A DNA stretch of 64,000 bases, taken from positions 1,178,001-1,242,000 of the forward strand of contig CADCXC010000005.1 of assembly GCA_902806595.1 (NCBI GenBank). The letters are read 5' to 3'. The notes under the pieces were generated by a model. The model was not told the origin of the DNA. It did no database searches and was given only the letters and a program-made list of their open reading frames with translations. The position numbers and the translations under genes were made by a program. This DNA is from Pyrenopolyporus hunteri (taxonomy: Eukaryota > Ascomycota > Sordariomycetes > Xylariales > Hypoxylaceae). Shown here one piece after another: positions 24,926 to 37,056 of the stretch. The first letter of the stretch is position 1. Every line of letters starts with the position of its first letter.

Positions 24926-26518
24926 ATGGCGTTGTCGAAGCAACGTATCTCCTCGCCGTTAGAAGCGGGACAATCGATCCTCGATGCCTACAACCTGCCG
25001 CTTCACTTGACGGACGCACTGGAGTACACATCAAAGAGGCTTGCGAGGAAGGCATTGCATATAACATTAGTTGTGGTGCGGAAGGAATATCAACTTCCAA
25101 CCATAGTACCGCCTTGCCCAACACCGACATCACCTCCAATTACACCAGGGATTGCATCACCAGAGCGTTTTGCCTCACCCATCGCGGGGTTGAAGCAGCT
25201 GGTTCGAAGGGGTACGGGCAACTCAACGACGACTATATCCTCTACGGCGTCGGAACCTCTACCGAACACATGGGCGCCTGCTTCATCATTTCCGCCTCCA
25301 CTGAGGGAGCCTCTTATTAGCCCCCGCCGCTGGGCCGTGCCCCCAACGCCCGGCACCCCAATGACACCCCACACACCATCTAGCATTCTCACAGCGTCAT
25401 CGACGGCCTCCATAGCGCAGGGGCCGAATGAGTTTGGTATTCGACTAATTCACACCGGCCTTCTCACCCCAAAAGCCGAGAAGACGCTGCGGACTACCAT
25501 CATCAAGGCTGAGCGAAAGTTCCGCATTGGCACAAGCTGGCTACCCCCGGCTACGGCCGCGTCCACGTGCGGCCTGAACGGAGACCTCGTACGGAGGAGC
25601 ATACTACAAAATGAAGTGCTCTTCTCGTCCGAGGGTTTAACTTTGCTAGGTCTCGATAGGCTGTATAGTTTTAAATCGGCCCTCGCCTCCTATGCCCGAT
25701 CTATAAATAGCGGCTCGCCCTTACCATCCTCCCTTTCATCTACGTCTAGAAGGCTAGATAGCACACGCCTCGAAGATGCGGTAGACTCGCTACGCCGTCT
25801 CGTCCTCGCTAACGGCGGGCGGCCTATATCGAGGTCGGACCTGCACCGAAGTTACGACTGGCTCGGGGTTAACGCACGCGCGCTGAAAGACGTGGAGAGT
25901 ATGTACAAGCGGGCCTATGGAGGACCAGACCGAGCCGGAGCCTTCGAAATAACCCAGGATGAACGAGAGCGCGATATGCGACCCATCGTCAAGGTCGGCC
26001 CGCCGCCGCCGCCCAAGACACCGCCCAAAAACTCGACGACGCCCGTGCTAACGCTCAACACAAAACTAGCGACCGCAACGACAACACGCATCTTTAAGCC
26101 GGCAGCCAAGCCCGTCCCGCATATAGTAGCGCAGAAAGGCAGCAACGGGGACGTACGAGGGGCCGGAAACGTACCACATGTCCAGGATGCCAGGGCGACG
26201 GAGCTTCAGATCCGAATCGACGGCGTAGCCGCGCTCAACAACAACCGAGAAGACGGGGACAAGAGCTCATCGGAGGAGGGGGAAGACGAGGAGGAAGAAG
26301 AACGCACGGCGCGGCCGATCAAAGGCCACCCCCTCTGGAGCGGCGCGTCGATCGACGCGATGCTGTCGCCCTGCGATAGCCGGCAGACGTCGCACCTGGG
26401 GCCGCTGACGCCGAACGGGTACGACGATATCTCGCCGATCACGCGCGGCGAGTGGGGGTTCCTGTTCAAGGGCGACGGCTGGCAGGGCGGGAAGACGGCG
26501 GCGGTAGAGACTTGCTGA
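24926..26518 (+). CDS. Uncharacterised conserved fungal protein
   Basis: A single exon encodes 530 residues; the ATG at 24926 has an ideal CACCATGG context. An N-terminal folded region includes LTDALEYTSKRLARKALHITLVV and, after a Pro/Thr-rich linker, FGIRLIHTGLLTPKAEKTLR. A second folded region has the helical segment LEDAVDSLRRLVLANGGRPI. The rest is disordered: a poly-Pro stretch (GPPPPPKTPPK), Thr-rich sequence and an acidic run (EEGEDEEEEE). The C-terminus contains WGFLFKGDGWQGG. I recall similar architecture in an uncharacterised fungal family (possibly the one labelled DUF7582) but cannot confirm it. No enzyme motif, signal peptide or membrane segment is visible. An alternate-frame open stretch at 24880-25320 is a shadow. 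Confidence 0.75.
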   Translation: MALSKQRISSPLEAGQSILDAYNLPLHLTDALEYTSKRLARKALHITLVVVRKEYQLPTIVPPCPTPTSPPITPGIASPERFASPIAGLKQLVRRGTGNSTTTISSTASEPLPNTWAPASSFPPPLREPLISPRRWAVPPTPGTPMTPHTPSSILTASSTASIAQGPNEFGIRLIHTGLLTPKAEKTLRTTIIKAERKFRIGTSWLPPATAASTCGLNGDLVRRSILQNEVLFSSEGLTLLGLDRLYSFKSALASYARSINSGSPLPSSLSSTSRRLDSTRLEDAVDSLRRLVLANGGRPISRSDLHRSYDWLGVNARALKDVESMYKRAYGGPDRAGAFEITQDERERDMRPIVKVGPPPPPKTPPKNSTTPVLTLNTKLATATTTRIFKPAAKPVPHIVAQKGSNGDVRGAGNVPHVQDARATELQIRIDGVAALNNNREDGDKSSSEEGEDEEEEERTARPIKGHPLWSGASIDAMLSPCDSRQTSHLGPLTPNGYDDISPITRGEWGFLFKGDGWQGGKTAAVETC

Positions 26519-27083
26519 GCGATCGGATTAGGCCTGAGCGGAGCGGACCAGACCAGGCGTGACTAGATCAGACCTATTGACTGCGGGAAGAGATTGCATA
26601 TAGGTATACGTGTGTATACCTCGACTAGGAGCTTTGTACTTCGGAGATACCCGCTTGTTAGATTCGTTATTGTCGTTGATATTGGGGTTTTCACCTAGGG
26701 TAGGTAGACAGGCAGCTAGGTATTTTAAATCATCGGGTAGGATAGGTGGTAGGAATGGATGAGTTAGGTTAGGTACCCGGATGATTAATGAAAACCGCTT
26801 TCAGGAAGTTTGTTTCGATTAAATACCTAGTAGGACTGCCCGCCTGTCCATGTAATGCAATGTGATGGTCTGTTTTTCGTATCCATCCTCCGAGTAACGC
26901 CGCTATCCGAACTGAACTCCTAGTTGATATCTTCCTCCATAGGCGTCTAAGGTATGTAGGTAGGTATGTAGGCGAGACCACTCCTCCCAAATTCTGCAAA
27001 AGAAAACGGAGATCCTCTCTTTCTCTCCCTCCATCTCTCCCCCTTTACTACCCACCCACCCAGAAGAAAATCCACATACAGCA
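26519..27083. other. Convergent spacer with no gene seen
   Basis: This 565-bp spacer separates two gene 3' ends. It has several TAGGTAGG words (26690-26780, 26955-26975) and a pyrimidine-rich tract at 27010-27060. Confidence 0.45.
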
Positions 27084-28343
27084 TCACCGCCAGCCATACT
27101 TCGACCCGGCCTCCCTGCGCCCGCTCCGCCCCTTCGCGAAGCTCTCCTCGAGCGCCTCGCGGTTGCTCTGGACCTGCGTGACCAGCTGGCGCAGACTATG
27201 TTTACCAGCAGGCGCCACCGACCGCACCGGGTTGTACGCGGGCTGCAGCTGGCCCGACGCCCGCAGCTGCTCGTTGCGCGCGTACTCGCGGTCCGTGTCG
27301 AAGCGCACCACGCGCGCCGATCCGGCCGCCGCCGCCGCGTCGCCCCCGCGCCCGAAGAGCTCCCGCCGCGCGGCCGCGGACAGGTTCATCGAGTCGGCGA
27401 GCGCGTCGAGCGTGTCGGCGTGCGGGGTGCTGGTGCTGGGGCCTGGGGGCGCGGATGATGAGGTTGATGATGGATCAGGCGTGTGGGTGGCGGCGTATTG
27501 CGCGTCGTAGGCCGCGAAGTCGTCTGTCATCGAGGTGTCTGACGTGCTGAACATGGGCTCGTATACGCCGTTGGTGTTTGTGGGGGGTTCTTCCGCTTCG
27601 TATGCTGCTGGCTCGGCGGATATGGAGAAGAGTGATATCTTTTGCTTCTTCGCTGGTGGCCCCGTGTTTTCCCCTTCTTTCGTTTGTGATTCGCTGCTGG
27701 GCTGGGGAGTCGCCGTCGCGGGTGTGGTAGTTCCGGACCTTGATGCCGCGGTAGACTTTGCTGTGCCCTTTTTGCCTGGTTTCATCGACACTGACAACGG
27801 CTTAAACATCAGTGGTTTGCCCACTAACTTCACCTCCTCCGCCGGTTTCTGTTCCGCGGGTATGGATGGCTGCTTCGTCGAGACCTCTGCATCCTCATTC
27901 TTCGGTGCCGTCTCGCCTAGGCCCGCCTCGGCGTTTCTGTCAACGTCCCTACTGAAGCCAGGTGTAGCGCCCGTCTTCAGGTTAACACCGGGTCTAGGCG
28001 CCGGTTTCCCGCTCCCACTCGCTAGCGTAGGCTTTCCGACATTCTTCGGGGGCGGGAGGAACGAGTTGAAGCCGCTAAACGCGCCACCCCCTCTACCAGC
28101 AATTCTTGCGCGCTTCGCGGGCGGCGCGTCGCCTCCATCCGTGGCCTTGCTCTCGTCGCGGTTCGAGGAGGTCTGCGGAAGGTTGACGAGGATCTTGCCT
28201 GGTTTCGATCGGTCGACTACCTTCTGGAACGGTTTCTTGCCGCTAGTCGTCGGTTGAGCCGCCGGCTGCGAGGGGGCTGCGGGCGCAGGCTTGGTGACAG
28301 GTTCGGAGTCAGACTCTGAGTCCGAGTAGTCGACGAGACCCAT
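27084..28343 (-). CDS. PRCC-domain protein (mitotic checkpoint/splicing-associated)
   Basis: A single exon encodes 419 residues. The N-terminus MGLVDYSDSESDSE is a typical PRCC start. The middle is disordered, with a GRGGGAFSGFNSFLPPPK motif and basic PPAKRARI and PPAKKQKI sites that may be nuclear localisation signals. The C-terminal PRCC domain is clear: RNEQLRASGQ, NPVRSVAPAGKHSLRQLVTQ and GRREAGSKYGWR. Human PRCC is a nuclear protein that binds MAD2B and associates with spliceosomes; the fungal role is not established. Codon use is GC-rich toward the 3' end, like other local housekeeping genes. Confidence 0.92.
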   Translation of the reverse strand: MGLVDYSDSESDSEPVTKPAPAAPSQPAAQPTTSGKKPFQKVVDRSKPGKILVNLPQTSSNRDESKATDGGDAPPAKRARIAGRGGGAFSGFNSFLPPPKNVGKPTLASGSGKPAPRPGVNLKTGATPGFSRDVDRNAEAGLGETAPKNEDAEVSTKQPSIPAEQKPAEEVKLVGKPLMFKPLSVSMKPGKKGTAKSTAASRSGTTTPATATPQPSSESQTKEGENTGPPAKKQKISLFSISAEPAAYEAEEPPTNTNGVYEPMFSTSDTSMTDDFAAYDAQYAATHTPDPSSTSSSAPPGPSTSTPHADTLDALADSMNLSAAARRELFGRGGDAAAAAGSARVVRFDTDREYARNEQLRASGQLQPAYNPVRSVAPAGKHSLRQLVTQVQSNREALEESFAKGRSGRREAGSKYGWR

Positions 28344-29787
28344 CTTCGTTAATTGACGTAAGAGGAATGGCTGAGTTGTGAAATTGGATTTGATGATGTA
28401 GATGCGTTTGAGCTTCAGATTATTGTGGCGTCATAAGACATCTGAGTTTACGGATTAGAGTGCCGGCTTAAAAGTGGGTCATGCATCGTCCGCTTACATA
28501 ATACGGACGCTATCCGTTATGATTACCTACTTACCTAGGTACCTATCTCTTATCCGCATACCTACTCGGTAGATACGTAAACAGTCTTCTAAAAGAATAT
28601 CCTGCCCTTGAAATTGCCAATATATGACATACCTTGCCTTTAAATGGTATAGCTATACGGCTATAAGCTCTTACATAGATTAAACATATGGGAATAGCTT
28701 CATTATAATTATAATATGTGCAGAGAAGTTTTCTTAAGAACCCGCTAGTCGCATGTTATGTCATCTTTTTTCTAGTCGTCTATACGCATATATATGGCTT
28801 ATATAATCCTTTTTCAACGTTTTGGTGGGTTGGCGGTTTTAAGGCAAATGGCCGGCCGTCCCGTCCCTAGTGAGAGCTCGCCAAATCTCGGCCGTTTGTT
28901 ATCCCAACTAAATTACAACTGGCGTCATATCCCACATCCGCTCGCTTTCCTTGCTTTCGCTACCGAAGTCTGGTCCGAGAACATTTATCCCGCGCAACAC
29001 TCAGTTGGGATCAGACTAATTATTACTCTCTTTTTCCCATTTCAGAGTGAGGGATTTCATACCCTTCTTATAATCTACCAAGAAGCAATTACAAAATCGT
29101 CCCTTGGCGTTTTCGCCTCTTGAAGCAACTGGGCCTAGCCGGCCCTTGGTATGGACACCGAAATACAGGGTCCGGGTACATGGCTAGCTATATATCGGAA
29201 CCCGAGTTCGGCAAGCTAAATCTTACCGTTCCAAAACACTCGCAGATCGATCGGGATATCACGTTGGATGCCTACTTAACCCGCCTTAGGCAGGTACACG
29301 GCGAAGGGTAAGTGGAGATGAGCTTTATGTTATACGTAATTGAAATCCCGAACAAGCCTGGCTAGACGATCTCGACACCTTCTACCGAACCCGTTTGCCC
29401 GTCACTCGTGATGGTGTGCTTTTACGTACTAAATACTTAGGGTAGCGGCTTGGCCCCGAAATGGGATGCTACCGATGGATAATGGTGATTAGATTGATAA
29501 GATGATCTTATCTAATCAATCACTTCCAAATCCAGCTCACATGTCGCTTAAATGTCCCTCCAAGTGGATGAATGGGGAAGCTGCCAAGCTGAGTTAACGG
29601 CTCATCGCTGTATGTAGCTCCGGGTGCGGATCGACCGTCTAGGAAGGACCCGGATTGGATGGGTCTCAGTCGCGGTCTAGTTTATATAAAGATGTTGCTT
29701 CCAGGTCCTAGCTACGCATCCTTTTTAGTCTACTTACCCTTCGGTTGTCCTTGAGATCCGGAACAGAGTAGACAGCTAGCCCATACG
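28344..29787. other. AT-rich gap left of the O-methyltransferase
   Basis: This 1.4-kb stretch separates PRCC from the O-methyltransferase. Composition is clearly AT-richer than in the flanking genes, especially 28500-28800. Two open frames (28794-29123 and 29120-29311) are continuous but unrecognised. The latter ends in a good splice donor (AAGG|GTAAGT near 29308), so it could be a gene remnant. A direct duplication of GATAAGATGATCTTATC-type inverted sequence lies near 29496-29515. Confidence 0.4.
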
Positions 29788-31376
29788 ATGGCGGATTCAC
29801 AACCGACGCTCAGCGGCCTCGCTGCGAAGATCACGGAGCTGACGGAGAAGTTCACCCGCTCTCTCAAGGAGAACAATATTCCAGAGCCAACCTTCGCGGT
29901 AGATAGCCCAGCCAGCTATAACGGCTTAACATCTGAAATGTTCTTAACGCGCCAGCTATTAGCTGATGCCCTGTCGGATCTATGGTATCTTTCACAGGGC
30001 CCGAGCGAGAGTATCTTTAATTATGTCCACAACGTAAGCGCCTTCGTTAAATTGTTGCCAGTCGGGGCTCCTTAGTTTCAATTTAGATTAACGTTTATAG
30101 TGTTCCCCCGACGCCGCGGCTCTCAATGTCTTGAACCACTTCGACTTCTGGTCTGCTGTGCCTCTAGATGGTACTGCCTCATATCCTGAAATCGCGCAGC
30201 GCGTCTCCCTACCCGAGGACGTGGTTCGGCGGCTCTTACAGCATGCAGTAACTCTCCGTCTCTTCGAGGAAACGGATCCGGGAAAGTCCTCGTCGAGTAT
30301 TCGCCATAACTCTCGATCGGCTGCGTTGGCTCGCAATCCGGGTCTGAAGGCGCTCGTCTCCACAGTCCTAGACGTGGGTGGTGCGCCGATGATGGTCATG
30401 AACCAGGCACTGGAAAGATATAGCCGCGAGAAGCCGGCTTTGACCCAGGACATGAACGAGACGTCGTTTGCCCTACAGTATAGCGGAGGGCAGTTCGGCA
30501 AACATAAAACCTCTTGGGATCTTCTTGAGAACGACGGCGAAGGAGAAAACCAGGGCTGGCGGCAGAGGAAGTTTGTTGAGTTCATGGCCTACGTAAAGGA
30601 GATCTTTCATCTCGAGGAAGCTTGTGAGTCTATTACCCAATCATTAAATCCCCATCAAAGCCTAGCAACCTCTATTTCTAGGGCATATTAATCACTTTGC
30701 TATTTACTGACTTTCACATAGTGCTCGATGCATACGACTGGAAATCTGTGGGAAAGGCGACGGTGGTTGATGTGAGTATTCATCAACCTTTAATTTCTTT
30801 GTAACTTTACACGTCGTGTAATTGACCCGGAGAGAGAGAGCTAATGTCAACTAGGTTGGGGGCTCCGCGGGACATGACGCTTTTGTGCTGGCACGAAAAT
30901 TCCCCGAACTCACCATTACAGTACAAGACTTACCAAAAGTGGCGCCCGTCTTTGAGGCTAATATCCCCGAAGAGCTGAAAGGTCGTGTGTCTTTCGTAGC
31001 GCACGACTTCTTCCTGCCGCAACCTGTACAGGCAGATATCTATATAATCAAGCTGATCTTACACGATTGGCCAGATCACGAGTCAGTCAGGATGCTACGA
31101 GCATTGATCCCAGGTCTGAAGCCGGGAGCTCGTATCATTCTCATCGAGTATATCGGAAACCAGCGTGAAACCGAAGGGCCGAGCTTACCGCGTTCGATCC
31201 AGCAGATGGGTACAGCTACCGATCTGCGAATAATGGCGCTGTTCAACGCCAAGGAGCGCCCGGTCGATGCTTGGGCTAAGATCTTCCGCGATGCTGACGA
31301 GCGGTTCGAGCTAGCTCACGTTAACGCGAACCCCTTGACCTTCATTGCCGTGATTGAGTTTGTCTGGCGTGGGTAA
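29788..31376 (+). CDS. SAM-dependent O-methyltransferase (family 2, secondary-metabolism type)
   Basis: Four exons, 29788-30033, 30101-30623, 30722-30771 and 30855-31376, encode 446 residues. An N-terminal helical dimerisation/winged-helix region (LNHFDFWSAVPLDG, YPEIAQRVSLPEDVVRRLL) precedes the Rossmann methyltransferase core. The SAM glycine motif VVDVGGSAGHDAF spans the exon 3/4 junction. The family-2 motif KLILHDWPDHESV contains the presumed catalytic His at about residue 343. PGLKPGARIILIEY and NAKERPVDAWAKIF follow. Such enzymes methylate phenolic hydroxyls on polyketides and related metabolites. No PKS, NRPS or P450 is adjacent, so the substrate is unknown. The gene sits alone between two AT-rich gaps, unlike the packed housekeeping genes. 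Confidence 0.9.
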
Positions 31377-32219
31377 GCCGTTTCAGAACGGAAGACTAAA
31401 TTCAAACAAGTTCAACTGTATAATTCCACAAGTATATATTGATTATATATAACCGAAATCGAAATCTGAGTGCCTCCGACTCAGCTACTTCGGCTGATAC
31501 TAATTAGTATAACATAAGAATTTTATAGAAAATATTTGGTATAATATTCAAAGAAATCCGTGAGTCTATCAAAAGAGGTATTTTGGTAGCCATAGGCGTT
31601 TAACTCGCACCACGTCGATGAAAGTGGTCTATCCTTCTCGTATGCGATAGGTCCTTCAAGGTCTTCATTCGCTGCTATAGGGTAGGTTGGGTACCTAACC
31701 CGAGATTATTCCTAGCGGAGGTCGGACAACACAAAACAGTGTCTAGCAAACAGCATTGGAAGCACATAATAACGTTTATCCCGTTATATATAAGGGAGAC
31801 GATCGGATTCTAGAAGAAGGACAGGAAAAATAAGTACCTACCTACCTAGGTAGTTATACAACGGAATGGTAGAGGAAGTATGAGGAATCCCGTCACAAAG
31901 AAAACTTAGGGGGGTAGAAGGTTAAGCCTAAGGGGCTGGTAGCGCACGAGCCTGTTGGTACCCCAGCCCCGCTACAACCCCCTGACAACTTAGGTACCTC
32001 ACTACCTGTACTGACCTATGTAGGTCATCGCTGTCGCAGACTTCGTACCAACCTTCATCCATATCACCTACATGTAAATTCCCACGGTCGACAAGACTTC
32101 GCACGCGCACACCACTCACACAGGACCTTCATGTTTAATTCTTGACAGATCCATCGCTCCATGGGGTTGAATATAATCGCGCTCCCTTTTCGGCTGGTTA
32201 AGCTCGTCCGTTATTCAGG
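31377..32219. other. AT-rich gap between O-methyltransferase and SIN1
   Basis: No gene is recognised. The first 200 bp are markedly AT-rich, and a TACCTACCTACCTAGGTAG run lies near 31834-31852. The last 300 bp should hold the SIN1 promoter. Confidence 0.45.
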
Positions 32220-34777
32220 ATGTCGCTGATACAAGTAGAGGAGTGTGTAATGGCCCCTCATCCTGTTACCAAGTCCACTGATCTATGATTCTGACCTCAA
32301 TCATCCTTAGCTTGGTATCATACCAACTACGGACGAGCTACCTCAGCGAAGTTGCTGACGGCGTCGGCGAGCGCCTTATAACGATCAATGATAGTTTCCT
32401 CAATACCGCTCCTTTTAAAGCCGCTGGCTGGCGAACGAACCCATCACATATCAAGCGAACCCATTCGCCCCCGATCCCTACTGCTATTGCCTCCGAATAC
32501 TTCCAGGCCGCCCCGAGGTCTACTGGCCTAACCCTCGAAGATGAAGCTGAAGAAGGTGGCATGTTGACCGGCGGTGGGGGGGATACATTAGGGCCAGGAA
32601 GTGCCATCAAGCGCCGTAGGGAGAGGCGCCGAGAGCAGATGGAGGAGGACGACAGCAGCGATTTGAGTGACGAGAGCGACGATGACGCCGACCCGAGGGC
32701 CGCGCAGCAAATACGATTCGCGAAGATGCCCCTAAGGAGTCGAGCGGGATCGTCACCCATTCAGTCATCCAACTTGCGCCAGGCCACCACGATGTCGTCT
32801 CCGCGCCCCGCTCCGGCACCCCGACGAGGCTCGCAACCTACATTAGAGACTGTCAAAGAACGGCCGCGGCGAGATACTGTTACGAGTAGCGAGGTTTCGT
32901 CTGACAACGAGTTCGACGCCTCGGGTTTCCACAAAAACAGAGAGGCTGCGAGAACGAGGGCCGCGAGATCACATTCTAAAAGTACATCGGAGTCGGGCCA
33001 GGGCATCAAACACCGAGAAAGTGAGCTACTTGAAGAAGAAGAGAACTCCGACATGTCGGATACTTCCTCGGCCTTTGTTGGGAGTGTTGATTCTGCATCT
33101 ATCTTGGATACGGTTGAGAATCCGGCAGTCGGCGCTTCTCCCGGTCAACAGGTGGTCGGGACAGTACCGAAGCAGCTATTACGGCAGTCTACGGTTCGGA
33201 AACCTCCGCCACCGCAGCCGCAGATGCTCCAAGCTCTCCCGCCCCCTCGACCTATGAGTACCATCAGACCCCTAAGCATGGTTCAACCTCGCAGCCTGCT
33301 CTCGGACGCCTTCAAAGCAAAAAAGACCAAGCCTGCCATGCCATTTGACACTTTTGCGTCCTTATCGGGCCAAGGAGATCCTGATCCTCTTAGGATACGG
33401 ATTTATGCGCCATTTTCTGACGACCCGGAAACGCCGTTCGAAGTCCCCATACGACGCAATATCCAAGAGGCCGACGGTACCTTCAGACCGGTTACTGTCG
33501 CCGAGTTGATTGGCTTGAGTTTATGGAGGTATCATTCCGAAAAGCGCCAGCCCCCAATTCCTGCTGATAAGCTGAATGTGAATTGGTGGACCTTACGGAT
33601 GGTTGAAGAGGGTGGCGAAGTCGACGACGATTTTGAGCCCCTAGATCGTAAGAAACCCGTGAACGCGTTCACTACGGCAAATAACAGAGCAGCACGATCG
33701 CGGTCGGCCTCGAAAGCATACGATGAATTTGCCCTGGTGCAAGCCTCAGAGGATGCCTTCGAGGATAATCAAACTCAAACACCGCAGTATGAACAACAGG
33801 ACGTAGCAGAGGAAGTTGGTGACGAAGAAACCACCCCGAAAAGTACGCCTCAACCACAAGCCTCTCCATTAGACGCATTACATCCACGAACGAACCCTAT
33901 CATCAATACAACTTACCGGGCGGATACGCCGCTGGCTGATAAGCCGGCGCCTCAGGCTTCCGCTCCAGCTACGAGTAGGGGGCAGCATAAGCTCCTACGG
34001 GTCCGTATTCTCTCGTCCGACGTCGCGCCTGGGCAGATGGTTACCCTCGATGTCACAACAGATATGTATCTCGCCGAGGTTCTCGACCTAGTTTGCCGCA
34101 AGAGACAGCTTGACAAGAGCACGCATGTTCTTAAGCTGCCCGACTCTGGCGCTGTAGTTTACTTAGACCGCACTGTTTCATCCATCGGAAATGTTGTGGA
34201 TCTAGAACTTCATCGTCGTCGATTCGCGACTGATGGCCCCTTAACGATTACGGGTTCCCCTAGCAGCCCGTCCCCAAAACCGCACGTATGGAATGAGCTG
34301 CCCCAAAAAGGGAAAAAGAAGCTTATGACGACGCATCCTCTTGCCCAAGAAACTATGATGCAAGATGAAGCCGGCAGTGGCGAAGTCAAATATAAAAAAT
34401 ACACGGTCTGGCGCAAGCAGCCGATGAGGTTCGTCGGCATGAACGAGCGAATACTTGCCATCGACGGGGAGTATGTGTACATACAACCATCCTCTGGGGG
34501 CAAAGCTACGCGCGAAGGGGGAAAGACTACGTCGGTTCATTTCAGCAATGTAGTTGGATGCAGCGTTTCACGCCGCCACCCGACCAATTTTAAGGTAAGT
34601 CGATGTGAGCCCCCGCATTTATACGCATGATGTAAATACTAAAGTTTGGCGTAGCTCCTCGTATATAAGGCCACGGAGAGTAAGAGGTATGATTTCGAGG
34701 CCAGGAATGCCCAAGAAGCAGCAGAGATCGTACGTGAACTTAAGAAGGGAATCTCTCCTTACAACAGGGACATTTAG
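32220..34777 (+). CDS. AVO1: TORC2 subunit SIN1/AVO1
   Basis: Three exons, 32220-32242, 32311-34594 and 34655-34777, encode 809 residues. The 23-nt first exon ends at a GTGTGT donor and joins to give MSLIQVEDLVSYQLRTSYL, which matches the fungal Sin1 start. The N-terminal region includes DGVGERLITIN and KRTHSPPIPTAI. A disordered acidic/Ser segment follows, with QIRFAKMPLRSRAGSSPIQ. The CRIM domain (about residues 345-480) has FDTFASLSGQGDPDPLRI and LIGLSLWRYHSEKRQPP. A Ras-binding-like domain (about 575-650) and a C-terminal PH domain (KYTVWRKQPMRFVGMNER, then LLVYKATESKRYDFEA in exon 3) complete it. SIN1 recruits AGC-kinase substrates to TORC2 at the plasma membrane. Identity is secure. Confidence 0.94.
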
Positions 34778-37056
34778 GAGATGTCTTGAAAGGAAACCCA
34801 TCAAGTCTTAACTACCTACCTTACATCAGGAGCTAAATCACTACTGGTGAGTTTCTAGTTAGGGTTGTGATAATTAGGAACATGTTCGTCCTCCAGTATG
34901 TTGGACGTATTCCGTACTTTAGGTACGCACGGAGGCCGTCCAGCGCGGTCGGCTGTTTGTAGTTCGGTTTAGTTTCGTGGAGTTCGGAGTCCTGTGACCC
35001 AGTCTCTCCGTTGAGCAGTCTGGTTAGGCAGCTCGTCGCACAAATTAGACCTGAGGAACGGTGATGTAACTCCTCTTGCTAGGCATATTTGGCTGTTATC
35101 CGAGTACTTAAGTCCATCTCAAGTATATATAGCGACGAGACACTTATCTTGTCGCAGTTATTCTAAGAGCACTTTTATATACTAAGCGATATCTCGTCAT
35201 ACAGAAAGAATCCGAGAAACCGACACAATCCAATTTCCCTTCCTATGCTGCAATTGCGAGCTAATTTGAAATCTCGGCCAGAAAACACGTTAAACTCCCA
35301 GAAATTCTGTCCATCCGTATAATACCACAGCCTCCAAAGATTACGCGGGTTCAAGATACGGGTTTCAAACACCTTGCAAACCGATAGTAGATACCATGTA
35401 TACAGATTAAGACATCAAATCTATCTGCTAACCGACCATTTCATGTCTCAGGGCGTGATGCACCCTGCTACCACCCTACTGGTCTGTAGTCGTTGCATAT
35501 ATCTCACTTGCGTGGGCTAACGGGCGTGGCGACTTCCCCTATTCCACGCGTCTACGGTTCCAGACATGTCGGTGACGGTACTACATCGCAAGGTCTCTAC
35601 TCGTGGGATAGACGTTTAAGAGGAAGAGTAGGGAAAAGAAATAAACCACAGGAAAGATACACCAACTTCTCCTCCAGGTCTGGCAGGTTGCTATAGCAAT
35701 GATCGAACACGTATGATTAGTGACAGGTCATGATAAGGCTGAAAACATTCAAGTCGGCTCTCGGTCGGTTCATATGATAGAATAGTTCCTACGCCCTGAG
35801 CCCGTATTAGATCAGGTAGATACGCGTACTGCAGTGTCCAGATCTGTAGGCTTGTATTTCAAGCTGACCCAGAAGGTAGATTGGCCCAGTAGACAAGCCG
35901 GCCTAGGTCCAGCTGCTCGGTAAGACATCCCGTCAAATAACAGGGATCTACTATCTAAGATTTGAAAATACTGTATCAGAGAAGGGGAGCCTAGGGAACG
36001 GTTGAGGGTTATTTGGTATGTATCAAGTAGATGACACCCGGTAATATGAGACGCTGGGCCGATAGAACGTTGTACATGAGGGAGTCAACCTTACACCAAC
36101 CAGCAGGTAGCCGGGTGATAGGGCCGGAAACCAAGTACACCTACCAAGAGGTTGGCAAACGGATGATTTTGCTAGTGCAGCACCGGGCCTGCGGGAGGGC
36201 GGGTGACCGCAGGAAGTGTTATTAAGTACTCATCAGATGCTCAATCAGATGCTCAAGATCAGGGGAAGAGAGAAAAGGGGGGGAGGATAGATAGTACCTG
36301 GGTACCTAAACTGCTCATATACAGAGGTACTTCCATTATGTATTTCCCGTATCCTGATTTAATAGGTACCTGCCTGTGAGGATCAAATCGTGAAATCAGT
36401 TGAACCGGATTGGTCTATAGAATCTGATTTAGAGGTTAGTCGTCGAGGAGACGGGCAGTACTTACCTACATTAGGATTGACCTCATAGGTACCTCAACTA
36501 CCAAGTATTCAAGAGAAATACTGGTATTTACTTGAAAATGAAGACAGTCTAGGTACATGTACATGATAAAAAAAATAAAAAAATAAAAAAAGATTAATCC
36601 CATTTTGAGTCTACCTGGGTACCTGTTTGGTTGCCGTGTGTCCCTTCCCGAATCACTCTGGGTCGCAACCGCAAGATAAAAACGCGTCGCTGCGTTGTTG
36701 AGCTACCTAACAACCCTTCTTTCCTTTTACCTACCACCTTCCCGCCTTCCCACCTTCCTCGCCGTGCCTGAGCAACGTACCAAAGTACAAACAAACTCGG
36801 CCTCTCTCTCTCTCTGTCTCTGTCTCTCTCTTCTCACCCACACTCTTTTTCCTTCTTCCATCTTTTTTTTCATCTCTCACCACCTCCAGAACATCAACTC
36901 TTCTCCATTTGCGATATCACAGGCAAATATTTTCATCGATCAACAAGATCATTAGATCATCACTTAGGTATTGCTCCCAACTCCCAGCAAATATCACACG
37001 CGACTCACAGGCATCCACCATAGCATACTTCGAGTAGATCAGACAAAACTATCAAC
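34778..37056. other. Long intergenic spacer with no gene seen
   Basis: A 2.3-kb spacer. Small open frames at 35493 and 36031 are unrecognised. Features seen: a short tandem CAGATGCTCA duplication near 36233-36256, an A-rich run near 36567-36592, and a (CT)n-rich tract at about 36800-36840 that likely lies in the promoter or leader of the downstream surface-protein gene. Confidence 0.45.

Noticed and set aside
28794..29123. 109-residue open frame
   Set aside because: It is AT-rich sequence with no recognisable domain or conserved pattern.
29120..29311. Possible exon ending in a GTAAGT donor, left of the O-methyltransferase
   Set aside because: Its predicted peptide is unrecognised and I found no partner exon, so I did not call a gene.
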